Shown one piece after another: positions 1 through 5,119 of a stretch of DNA of 5,119 nucleotides. Each line of letters opens with the position of its first letter. Positions within the stretch are counted from its first letter, which is position 1. The stretch covers positions 1-5,119 of the forward strand of contig CADBTX010000036.1 of the NCBI GenBank assembly GCA_902797705.1, written 5' to 3'. This DNA is from an uncultured Lachnospiraceae bacterium (GTDB taxonomy: Bacteria > Bacillota > Clostridia > Lachnospirales > Lachnospiraceae). The notes beneath the pieces were generated by a model. That model ran no database searches. It saw only the letters and a list, made by a program, of their open reading frames with translations, and was not told where the DNA came from. A program made the position numbers and the translations under genes.

Positions 1-68
1 CTGTCCTTCTGGTGGTCGTAGAGCTTATACATCTTATTCAAATGTTCTACATTTATCGCAATATCCAT
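1..68 (-). CDS. Polysaccharide ABC exporter ATP-binding subunit, N-terminal fragment (runs off left edge)
   Basis: Only the first 22 codons are present, starting at the ATG at 66-68; the gene continues beyond the left edge. The peptide begins MDIAINVEHLNKMYKLYD. It matches the opening of Wzt/TagH-type ATPases: a first beta strand of the form 'I-x-V-x-x-L-x-K-x-Y-K-L-Y', then a charged stretch that usually leads into 'DRLKE'. The Walker A motif, which comes later in this family, is outside the window. The start lies one base after the permease stop codon (70-72). No good ribosome binding site precedes it, so translation is probably coupled to the permease. By family knowledge the protein would be cytoplasmic and would power export of a lipid-linked polysaccharide by the permease. 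The call rests on the short peptide plus the adjacent permease. Whether it carries a C-terminal glycan-binding domain cannot be seen. Confidence 0.8.
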   Translation of the reverse strand, partial: MDIAINVEHLNKMYKLYDHQKD

Positions 69-69
69 A

Positions 70-1047
70 TCACAAAACGTCCGCAAAGTGTACCTTCAGC
101 CTCTTGAATACGATGGCTCCCGCAAGGAAGGTCACAGTCGATATTATCCAGAAGTAAGCCGTGGAATAAAAGTGCTCAAAGAACCACATTTTGTCCAGGA
201 ATGACATCCTGTATCCGTCCACCACGTAGTACACGGGGTTCAGCTTAAATAAAACCTGCAGGGGTCTCGGAAGCGCTTCTATATGCCACATAATGGGAGT
301 GATCCACACTCCTACCTGCAGCGCTATACCGATTATCTGTCCCAGATCCCTGAAAAACACCACTATGGAGCAGGTGATATAACTCATCCCCAGCACAAGG
401 AAAAAGACGCAGAAGGTGAAGTAGGGAAGCTGCAGCCAGTATACCGTCGGATAGTAGCCGCAGAGCACCATAAGTATCCCTGCCACTACTGTCAGGAAGA
501 GATGGATAAAGAGAGCACTTATCACCTTTATTATGGGAAGTATACTGATCTTAAACACCACCTTTTTCACCAGGTACTGATAGGTCAAAAGGGCGCTGGT
601 CCCCTGCCCCAGTGCATCTGAGAAAAAGAACCAGGGGGTTATGCCTGCAATGAGCCACAGCACAAAGGGATAGGTGGTTTCCCCTGTGACATCCGTCCTT
701 GCTCCCACGGAGAACACGAACCAATAGACCAGAACCGTCACCACAGGCTGTACAAAGGCCCAGAATATGCCGAGATATGACCCGGCGTATTTTGCCCTGA
801 AGTCATTCTTTGAAAGCTTCCAGATAAGCTCCCTGTTCTGATAGAGCTCGATGGGAAGGGTGACTATCCTGTCGTACATCAGGATAAAGCCGATAAAGGC
901 AGCATTCAGCATACAGCAGGATATGATCTTCTTTAATACCTCCTGTACCGGGTCCGCCAGATGATTTGTGTGTAAGATGATATATGCATTACCGATGACG
1001 ACAACAATGAGAGCCGCCAGGATCACCTTTTTCTTTTCCTTACTCAT
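70..1047 (-). CDS. ABC-2 type polysaccharide/teichoic acid export permease (Wzm/TagG-like) with N-terminal two-helix extension
   Basis: A 325-residue integral membrane protein, the predicted transmembrane half of an ABC exporter moving undecaprenyl-linked glycans across the cytoplasmic membrane. Residues 69-101 hold the family's amphipathic entry and first helix: NRELIW, KNDFRAKYAGSYLG (80-93), then WAFVQP. Later come the hydrophobic segment YPFVLWLIAGITPWFFF (126-142), the loop YLVKKVVFKISILP (158-171), FFRDLGQI (231-238), WITPIMW (248-254), LNP (269-271) and a last helix near 295-313. Typical relatives have about 260-275 residues. Here about 65 extra residues precede the core, with two further hydrophobic stretches (about 8-25 and 42-58). 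The ATG at 1045-1047 overlaps the rfbC stop as ATGA; the short AAAAAGG just upstream is a poor, very close ribosome binding site, so coupling is likely. The partner ATPase follows after one base. The family is secure; whether the substrate is a capsule, wall glycan or teichoic-acid-like polymer is unknown. Confidence 0.93.
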   Translation of the reverse strand: MSKEKKKVILAALIVVVIGNAYIILHTNHLADPVQEVLKKIISCCMLNAAFIGFILMYDRIVTLPIELYQNRELIWKLSKNDFRAKYAGSYLGIFWAFVQPVVTVLVYWFVFSVGARTDVTGETTYPFVLWLIAGITPWFFFSDALGQGTSALLTYQYLVKKVVFKISILPIIKVISALFIHLFLTVVAGILMVLCGYYPTVYWLQLPYFTFCVFFLVLGMSYITCSIVVFFRDLGQIIGIALQVGVWITPIMWHIEALPRPLQVLFKLNPVYYVVDGYRMSFLDKMWFFEHFYSTAYFWIISTVTFLAGAIVFKRLKVHFADVL

Positions 1048-1610
1048 AAGCCTTTTTCAGATCTGTATTCCGAAAAATCCTGCCAGTTTCTGTCCCGCTC
1101 ATTTATGTTCATCTCACTCTCCGCTATCTCATCCGGCCATTTTATGCCGATCAAAGGATCATTGAACCTTAGGCCCCCGTCGTCCCCCGGATGAAAGAAG
1201 TCATCACACTTATAGACAAATTCCGCCCTGTCTGAAAGCACCAGAAAACCATGGGCAAATCCCCTGGGGATGAAGAACATCTTTTTATTTTCTTCCGAGA
1301 GCTCCACTCCGAACCATTTTCCGAAGGTCTCCGATCCCTCTCTCAGATCCACCGCCACGTCGTAGACCCGTCCCCTTATGACACGGACAAGCTTCGCCTG
1401 AGGGAATTCCTTCTGAAAATGCATTCCCCTCAGCACTCCCCTGGTGGATGAGGACTGGTTATCCTGAACGAATTCGTTATCGATACCCGCTTCCTTAAAC
1501 TGGTCGGATCTGAAGGTCTCCATAAAGTATCCCCGTTCATCTCCGAAAACCTCAGGCGTTATAACCTTTAATCCCTCTATTCCGCATGTCTCAACCTTAA
1601 TCTGCCCCAT
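1044..1610 (-). CDS. rfbC: dTDP-4-dehydrorhamnose 3,5-epimerase (RmlC/RfbC)
   Basis: A 188-residue cytoplasmic cupin, normal family length, epimerising C3 and C5 of dTDP-4-keto-6-deoxy-D-glucose in dTDP-L-rhamnose synthesis. Visible motifs are FGDERGYF (22-29), VQDNQSSS (48-55), RGVLRGMHFQ (57-66) with the catalytic base His64, Lys73 in KLVRVIRG, YDVAVDLR (83-90), FIPRGFAHGF (113-122) with His120, and Tyr133 in FVYK. Asp173 lies in the C-terminal NERDRNW, where relatives have 'SEKD'. The second conserved tyrosine, Tyr139 in the Salmonella enzyme as I recall it, is Phe here (DFFHP, 137-141), which is unusual. The ATG at 1608-1610 gives a family-typical start; AAAGGAG lies 13 bases upstream, a rather long spacing. 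The gene sits 25 bases after the GH25 gene and its stop overlaps the permease start by ATGA. A relative acting on another dTDP-ketosugar is possible, but the rfbA/rfbB context favours the rhamnose enzyme. Confidence 0.95.
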   Translation of the reverse strand: MGQIKVETCGIEGLKVITPEVFGDERGYFMETFRSDQFKEAGIDNEFVQDNQSSSTRGVLRGMHFQKEFPQAKLVRVIRGRVYDVAVDLREGSETFGKWFGVELSEENKKMFFIPRGFAHGFLVLSDRAEFVYKCDDFFHPGDDGGLRFNDPLIGIKWPDEIAESEMNINERDRNWQDFSEYRSEKGL

Positions 1611-1623
1611 GATCCGAAGTTTT

Positions 1624-1630
1624 CTCCTTT
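1624..1630 (-). promoter_or_regulatory. Ribosome binding site of rfbC
   Basis: AAAGGAG on the minus strand lies in the 25-base gap after the GH25 stop. Its GGAG core is 13 bases from the rfbC ATG, longer than usual. No alternative in-frame ATG, GTG or TTG lies between the site and the chosen start, and the protein begins where relatives begin, so the start stands. Confidence 0.65.
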
Positions 1631-1635
1631 CTTTC

Positions 1636-2931
1636 TCAATCTCCCAGAGATATATTCAGGTTCAGATCCACATTTCCCTGTATCCCCTCGACCTGTCCTC
1701 TGGAGGAATACTGCCACATATCGTATTTCCCTTCATAAGTGGGTCTCTTTACCTTGTACTGGGCGAGCCACAGCGGATAGTCAATGAGCTCACCCGCATT
1801 TATGTATTTATTCAGCCAGGTCTTATTGGCATAGAACCCGGCCCGGTAGCCGTCGTTTTGAAGGGTCTCGATAAACGCCCTTATGTTCCTTGTCCTCTGA
1901 TCCCTGTCCACTGCGTCTCCCCGGCCTCCCGAGGACTCCACATCCAGAAAAACCGGAAGGGTGAGTTCTTCTTTGCTTACCAGCGATTCCACCATGCTGG
2001 CTTCCTCGATCGCCTCTGTCTCATTGAGGGCCTGGGTAAAGAAATATACGCCTATCTTTAACCCTGCTTCTTCTGCACCTTTTAGGTTCCTGTCATAATA
2101 GGGATCCTTTACCAGCGCTCCCGTTCCGGAGCCTCTGTATCCCATCCTTATCACCGCGTATTCGATACCGGCGTCCCTTACCTTCTCCCAGTCTATGTCC
2201 TTATTATACTTTGAAACATCGATCCCTATGGTACCGTTTGCCAGGTCTATCTCTCCGGCCTTAAGGAGGGCTCCGTCATCCTCCTCCCCAAGCTCCGCGG
2301 TATCCTCGGCTTCGGCGTCCACCTGATCCTCAGTCTTTATCAGGGTTCTGATGTAATCCACCTTCTCATATGTGATGTCGCTCCTCACAGTAACGCTGCT
2401 GTCATTTTCCGGAGTGATGACACCGGGATGGGACTTTAGGTGGACAGTATATTTTCCCCCGGGAAGATCCGACGCGGTGATGATGCCGTCCTTATCGCTG
2501 TCCTCATATTCGGACACCTTTCCGCCCTTTGAGATCTCTGCCCTGAAGGGTATCCCTGCAGCGAGACCCCCGTCACGGAAAGTGACCATGATCTTTATAT
2601 CACGGTTTACGGATGACAGGAGCACATCCACATAAGGCCAGTCCTCATCCGAAAGTACTTCTTTTCTCTCCGGGCCGCCACTGCCTCCGGACTCCTCATC
2701 ATCTCTGACGGATCCGACGCCTGCGCTTTTAAGATCGGCGTAGCCCTCTTTTTCTCCGGCGCCATCTCCCGTCTCCCCGGTCTCTTCCTCTCCGGATAAA
2801 GCCTCTTCTCCCGGAGCGTCCTTCCCGGAAGGAGCGGTACGTCCGTAGTTACCCAGCATTAACACAAAGAAAGCGGCCACAACCAGAAAAGCGGCTGCGA
2901 CCGCGATAATCCTGAATCTCTTAAAGCCCAT
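1636..2931 (-). CDS. Membrane-anchored GH25 lysozyme-family protein with CnaB/SpaA-like domain
   Basis: A 431-residue predicted extracellular muramidase. Basic residues (KRFR, 4-7) precede one hydrophobic helix (about 8-27). There is no lipobox and no clear cleavage site, so it is probably membrane-anchored, facing outward. Residues 30-97 are a Gly/Glu/Asp-rich linker. Residues 100-192 look like a small beta domain of the CnaB/SpaA (prealbumin-like) type, with [14 protein letters not shown] and the late signature DLPGGKYTV (155-163). A second acidic linker (about 200-229) leads to a GH25 domain from [11 protein letters not shown] (233-243) to the C-terminus. Apparent GH25 acidic residues are Asp238, Asp330 and Glu332 (PVFLDVE) and Asp422 (NVDLN); MWQYSS (405-410) also fits. 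GH25 enzymes cut the MurNAc-GlcNAc bond of peptidoglycan. The ATG at 2929-2931 lies within the end of rfbA (11-base overlap) and lacks a clear ribosome binding site, suggesting coupled translation. Muramidase activity is inferred from these residues; the link to polysaccharide export is only contextual. Confidence 0.92.
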   Translation of the reverse strand: MGFKRFRIIAVAAAFLVVAAFFVLMLGNYGRTAPSGKDAPGEEALSGEEETGETGDGAGEKEGYADLKSAGVGSVRDDEESGGSGGPERKEVLSDEDWPYVDVLLSSVNRDIKIMVTFRDGGLAAGIPFRAEISKGGKVSEYEDSDKDGIITASDLPGGKYTVHLKSHPGVITPENDSSVTVRSDITYEKVDYIRTLIKTEDQVDAEAEDTAELGEEDDGALLKAGEIDLANGTIGIDVSKYNKDIDWEKVRDAGIEYAVIRMGYRGSGTGALVKDPYYDRNLKGAEEAGLKIGVYFFTQALNETEAIEEASMVESLVSKEELTLPVFLDVESSGGRGDAVDRDQRTRNIRAFIETLQNDGYRAGFYANKTWLNKYINAGELIDYPLWLAQYKVKRPTYEGKYDMWQYSSRGQVEGIQGNVDLNLNISLGD

Positions 2932-3790
2932 TTGCCACGTCTACAAGGTACTGGCCGTAAGCCGTCTTCTTAAGGGGTTCCGACAATCTCAGAAGCTGAT
3001 CCTTATCTATAAAGCCCCTCTTAAAGGCTATCTCCTCGATACAGGAGATGTAGAGTCCCTGTCTTTTCTGGAATGCTGCCACAAAATCCGCCGCATCCAG
3101 AAGGGAATCATGACTTCCGGTATCAAGCCAGGCAAAGCCCCGTCCCAGAGTCTCAACGTACAGATCCCCGCGGCTTAAGTACTCATTGTTCACAGTGGTG
3201 ATCTCCAGTTCGCCCCTTGCCGAAGGCTTTACGTTCTTTGCTATCTCCACCACATCATTATCATAAAAATAAAGTCCCGGCACGGCATACTTTGACTTTG
3301 GATGCTCCGGCTTTTCCTCGATGGAAACCGCCCTTCCCTCCTTATCAAATTCCACAACACCGTATTCTCTCGGATTCTTTACATAGTAGCCGAAGATCGT
3401 GGCCCCTTTTTCCCTTTCCGCAGCGCTCTTCAGCACCTTGGAAAAGTCGTGGCCGTAGAAGATATTATCCCCAAGGACCATGGCGACCCTGTCTCCTCCG
3501 ATAAACTTTTCTCCGATGATAAAGGCCTCCGCAAGGCCGTTGGGATGCTCCTGGACCTCATATGAGAAATTAAGCCCCAGTTCCGAACCGTCTCCGAAGA
3601 GTTCCCGGAAGGCAGGAAGATCCCTGGGTGTGGAGATTATGAGTATATCCCTTATCCCCGCCAGCATAAGGGCGGACAGGGGATAGTATATCATGGGCTT
3701 GTCATAAACCGGCATCATCTGCTTGGAAACGGCTTTGGTAAGCGGGTAGAGCCTGGTGCCGCTTCCGCCGGCAAGTATTATTCCTTTCAT
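2921..3790 (-). CDS. rfbA: Glucose-1-phosphate thymidylyltransferase (RmlA/RfbA)
   Basis: A 289-residue cytoplasmic nucleotidyltransferase, the usual length of the short RmlA type. It joins dTTP and glucose-1-phosphate to give dTDP-glucose and pyrophosphate, the first committed step toward dTDP-deoxysugars; in characterised relatives it is feedback-inhibited by dTDP-L-rhamnose. Visible motifs are the nucleotide-binding loop [14 protein letters not shown] (5-18), [17 protein letters not shown] (22-38), [11 protein letters not shown] (80-90), LGDNIFYG (106-113) with metal-binding Asp108, EYGVVEF (142-148), EEKP (158-161), and WLDTGSH (221-227) with the second metal ligand Asp223. All expected catalytic residues are present. 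The ATG at 3788-3790 is preceded by GGGAG with a 5-base spacer. The gene follows rfbB by 16 bases, and its last 11 bases overlap the GH25 start. Nothing about the protein is odd. Confidence 0.98.
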   Translation of the reverse strand: MKGIILAGGSGTRLYPLTKAVSKQMMPVYDKPMIYYPLSALMLAGIRDILIISTPRDLPAFRELFGDGSELGLNFSYEVQEHPNGLAEAFIIGEKFIGGDRVAMVLGDNIFYGHDFSKVLKSAAEREKGATIFGYYVKNPREYGVVEFDKEGRAVSIEEKPEHPKSKYAVPGLYFYDNDVVEIAKNVKPSARGELEITTVNNEYLSRGDLYVETLGRGFAWLDTGSHDSLLDAADFVAAFQKRQGLYISCIEEIAFKRGFIDKDQLLRLSEPLKKTAYGQYLVDVANGL

Positions 3791-3795
3791 GCTAA

Positions 3796-3802
3796 CTCCC
3801 TT
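3796..3802 (-). promoter_or_regulatory. Ribosome binding site of rfbA
   Basis: AAGGGAG on the minus strand lies 5 bases before the rfbA ATG, within the 16-base gap after the rfbB stop. It supports independent initiation at rfbA. Confidence 0.8.
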
Positions 3803-3806
3803 TTTA

Positions 3807-4889
3807 TCAGCGGTCCCTGTACATCTTTTCGTAATAGGACTGATAGTCTCCGCTGGTCACGTGGGTCATCCATTCCTCATGGGACAGATACCATTCCACA
3901 GTCTTTCTGATCCCGTCCTTAAAGGCGGTCTCGGGTTCCCAGGACAGCTCCTTTTTGATCTTGTCGGGAGCAATGGCGTAGCGCCTGTCATGCCCCTTTC
4001 TGTCCGTTACAAAGGTGATGAGATCCTCTTTTACATTTTCTTTCCTGGGATCATCATCGGGAAGGATCTCCCTCAGGGTGTCCAGGATGATATGTATTAT
4101 CTCTATATTCTGCTTTTCGTTATGCCCGCCGATATTGTATTTCTCACCGATACGTCCTCCGGCTAATACCATGTCTATGCCCTTGCAGTGATCATCCACA
4201 TAGAGCCAGTCACGGACATTCTTTCCATCACCGTATACAGGCAGCTTCCTGCCGTGGAGGGCGTTATTTATGATAAGGGGTATCAGTTTCTCGGGGAACT
4301 GATAAGGGCCGTAATTATTGGAGCAGTTGGTGATGACACCGGGGAAATGATAGGTGTCCACATAGGCCTTTACAAGGAAGTCCGAAGAAGCCTTGCTGGC
4401 TGAATAGGGACTGTGGGGATCATAGGGCGTATCCTCGTAGAAATAGTCCGAGGGGTCGCTTAAGGATCCGTATACCTCATCTGTGGAAACATGGAGGAAA
4501 CGCTTTCCCTCCTTAAAGCTTCCATCCTCATTTTCCCAGGCAGCCTTTGACGCGTTCAGCATTATGAGAGTGCCGAGAACATTTGTCTCCACAAAGACCT
4601 CGGGGTTCTCTATGCTCCTGTCAACATGGCTCTCAGCGGCAAAATTCACCACATAATCTATATCGTTATCCTTAAAAATACCGGTGATGGCCTTCTTGTC
4701 CCTGATATCTGCCTTTATAAAGGAATAGTCGTACTTTTCCTCCAGTCCTTCAAGGTTTTCCAGATTTCCGGCATAGGTAAGGGCATCCACATTGATGATC
4801 CTTATATCCCTGCCGTATTTTCTGAACATGTAATGGATAAAATTCGATCCGATGAATCCTGCGCCACCGGTCACAAGGTATGTTTTCAC
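3807..4889 (-). CDS. rfbB: dTDP-glucose 4,6-dehydratase (RmlB/RfbB), GTG start
   Basis: A 360-residue extended short-chain dehydrogenase/reductase that uses bound NAD+ to turn dTDP-glucose into dTDP-4-keto-6-deoxy-D-glucose, the branch point for L-rhamnose and other 6-deoxysugars. Visible motifs are the Rossmann [10 protein letters not shown] (7-16), VDALTYAGN (34-42) with NAD-ribose-binding Asp35, [10 protein letters not shown] (83-92), STDEVYG (135-141) giving the Thr-Asp-Glu catalytic set 136-138, the YxxxK pair Tyr162/Lys166 in [25 protein letters not shown] beginning near residue 190, and [10 protein letters not shown] for nucleotide binding. Length and motifs are complete. The start is GTG at 4887-4889: AGGAG sits 7 bases upstream, an in-frame TAG (4911-4913) lies behind it, and the Rossmann strand begins immediately, so no other start fits. 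It is the first gene of the close-packed group, 48 bases after the glycosyltransferase stop and 16 bases before rfbA. Confidence 0.98.
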   Translation of the reverse strand: MKTYLVTGGAGFIGSNFIHYMFRKYGRDIRIINVDALTYAGNLENLEGLEEKYDYSFIKADIRDKKAITGIFKDNDIDYVVNFAAESHVDRSIENPEVFVETNVLGTLIMLNASKAAWENEDGSFKEGKRFLHVSTDEVYGSLSDPSDYFYEDTPYDPHSPYSASKASSDFLVKAYVDTYHFPGVITNCSNNYGPYQFPEKLIPLIINNALHGRKLPVYGDGKNVRDWLYVDDHCKGIDMVLAGGRIGEKYNIGGHNEKQNIEIIHIILDTLREILPDDDPRKENVKEDLITFVTDRKGHDRRYAIAPDKIKKELSWEPETAFKDGIRKTVEWYLSHEEWMTHVTSGDYQSYYEKMYRDR

Positions 4890-4937
4890 TTTAAGTCTCC
4901 TCTCTAAACACTAAATTTTATCACAAATAAGGCGTTC
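4890..4937 (-). other. 48-base gap between glycosyltransferase fragment and rfbB
   Basis: This is the longest non-coding stretch in the window and the only one with room for regulatory signals. It is noticeably more A/T-rich than the genes beside it. It holds the rfbB ribosome binding site and a possible promoter -10 region. I see no terminator-like GC stem followed by a T run. The only inverted repeat is a 4-base-pair stem (TAAG/CTTA, 4928-4940), too weak to matter. Confidence 0.6.
4897..4901 (-). promoter_or_regulatory. Ribosome binding site of rfbB
   Basis: AGGAG on the minus strand lies 7 bases before the GTG at 4887-4889, inside the longer purine tract AGAGAGGAGA. This near-ideal spacing is the main reason for accepting the non-ATG start. 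Confidence 0.85.
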
Positions 4938-4944
4938 TTACAAA
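4917..4944 (-). promoter_or_regulatory. Possible weak sigma-A-type promoter before rfbB
   Basis: Reading the minus strand, TGTGATAAAAT gives an extended -10 (TG at 4925-4924, GATAAA at 4922-4917, four of six matches to TATAAT). A poor -35 candidate overlaps the upstream stop codon: TTGTAA at 4943-4938 with 15-base spacing, or TTTGTA at 4944-4939 with 16. The spacing is short and the matches weak, so rfbB may simply be read through from the upstream gene. Chance similarity in A/T-rich DNA is quite possible. Confidence 0.22.
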
Positions 4945-5119
4945 CGGGACTCCCTTGCATAATCCGCGAATTTTGCCGCATTTTCCCTGTCTCCCATTAT
5001 CACGTAGGAGATATGGAGACCCATATAGGGATAGGTGTCATGATATTTAAGATTCAATAAGGGCATGGTTTCAAAGGCCGCGTTGTAGTACCACATACAG
5101 GCCTCCTTGTAATTCCTTC
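4938..5119 (-). CDS. Probable TPR-bearing glycosyltransferase, C-terminal fragment (runs off right edge)
   Basis: The last 59 codons of a gene entering from the right edge are open from 5117 down to a TAA at 4938-4940; the other two minus-strand frames both hit stops. The peptide contains YKEACMWYYNAAFETMP, then LNLKYHDTYPYMGLHISYVIMGD, and ends RENAAKFADYARESRL. This is a helix-turn-helix, TPR-like end. The pattern 'A-x-W-Y-Y-N-A-A-x-E-T-x-x-x-L-N', a short loop, 'GL-x-x-x-Y-x-x-x-G-x-x-E-x-A', resembles the C-termini of family 2 glycosyltransferases with TPR tails that I recall from Lachnospiraceae. The catalytic GT-A domain, if present, lies outside the window. The fragment is real by frame and by its abutment to the rfbB leader, but the family call is tentative. 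A plain TPR protein is the main alternative. Its place just upstream of nucleotide-sugar genes fits a glycan-assembly role. Confidence 0.65.
   Translation of the reverse strand, partial: RNYKEACMWYYNAAFETMPLLNLKYHDTYPYMGLHISYVIMGDRENAAKFADYARESRL

Noticed and set aside
283..621. 112-codon plus-strand frame opposite the permease
   Set aside because: It has low-information His/Lys/Tyr-rich composition, no start signal, and lies antisense to conserved permease motifs.
1611..1635. The gap between GH25 and rfbC, considered as a promoter or terminator
   Set aside because: At 25 bases it is too short for a promoter by itself, has no stem-loop, and is accounted for by the rfbC ribosome binding site.
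1609..2061. 150-codon plus-strand open frame opposite the GH25 catalytic domain
   Set aside because: No ribosome binding site precedes it, the protein resembles no family, and it lies wholly antisense to a gene with clear GH25 motifs. It is a by-product of codon use on the other strand.
2640..2840. Repetitive-looking CTCC/TCTCCGG-rich stretch, considered as a DNA repeat
   Set aside because: No fixed repeat unit recurs. It is explained by Gly/Glu/Asp codons of the acidic linker in the GH25 protein.
2921..2931. The rfbA/GH25 overlap, considered as a frameshift or fusion
   Set aside because: RfbA is full length with a normal C-terminus, and the GH25 protein begins with its own Met, basic residues and membrane helix. 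It is an ordinary gene overlap.
3217..3686. Three overlapping plus-strand frames opposite rfbA
   Set aside because: They overlap one another in different frames and all lie within the well-conserved rfbA gene, so they cannot be real genes.
3756..4166. 136-codon plus-strand open frame across the rfbA/rfbB junction
   Set aside because: It is antisense to two certain genes, has no start signal and no recognisable domain.
4928..4940. Small inverted repeat (TAAG/CTTA) at the glycosyltransferase stop, considered as a terminator
   Set aside because: The stem is only 4 A/T-rich base pairs with no following T run, which is far too weak.

Overview
The window is one stretch of a cell-surface polysaccharide locus. 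Every supportable gene lies on the minus strand, so transcription runs from the right edge to the left. The proteins most resemble those of Gram-positive anaerobes of the Clostridia, probably Lachnospiraceae. Reasons are the glycosyltransferase tail ending in a TPR-like helical repeat, the ABC permease with an extra N-terminal membrane hairpin, the membrane-anchored GH25 lysozyme beside dTDP-sugar genes, and GGAG-type ribosome binding sites. This placement is inferred by eye from protein style and was not tested by a search. Base composition looks even, at roughly half G+C.

Layout in transcription order: (1) 4938-5119, the C-terminal end of a probable glycosyltransferase, cut by the right edge; (2) a 48-base gap with a possible weak promoter and a strong ribosome binding site; (3) 3807-4889, rfbB, dTDP-glucose 4,6-dehydratase, starting at GTG; (4) 2921-3790, rfbA, glucose-1-phosphate thymidylyltransferase; (5) 1636-2931, a membrane-anchored GH25 muramidase-like protein overlapping rfbA by 11 bases; (6) 1044-1610, rfbC, dTDP-4-dehydrorhamnose 3,5-epimerase; (7) 70-1047, an ABC-2 type polysaccharide export permease overlapping rfbC by ATGA; (8) 1-68, the first 22 codons of the partner ABC ATPase, cut by the left edge. 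Gaps from rfbB onward are -11 to +25 bases and no terminator is visible, so this looks like one operon. No stretch of 300 bases lacks a gene.

Working together: RfbA makes dTDP-glucose, RfbB converts it to dTDP-4-keto-6-deoxyglucose, and RfbC epimerises that toward the L-rhamno configuration. The final reductase, RfbD, is not in the window. Glycosyltransferases would use the sugar to build a lipid-linked glycan, and the permease/ATPase pair would export it. The GH25 protein is the unexpected member. Its position suggests wall remodelling linked to glycan export or attachment, but that is inference.

The pathway genes themselves are standard. The points worth a second look are the embedded GH25 gene and its modular architecture, a Tyr-to-Phe change at an active-site position of RfbC, the permease's N-terminal extension, and the missing rfbD. 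I saw no RNA genes, mobile elements, CRISPR arrays or sizeable repeats.
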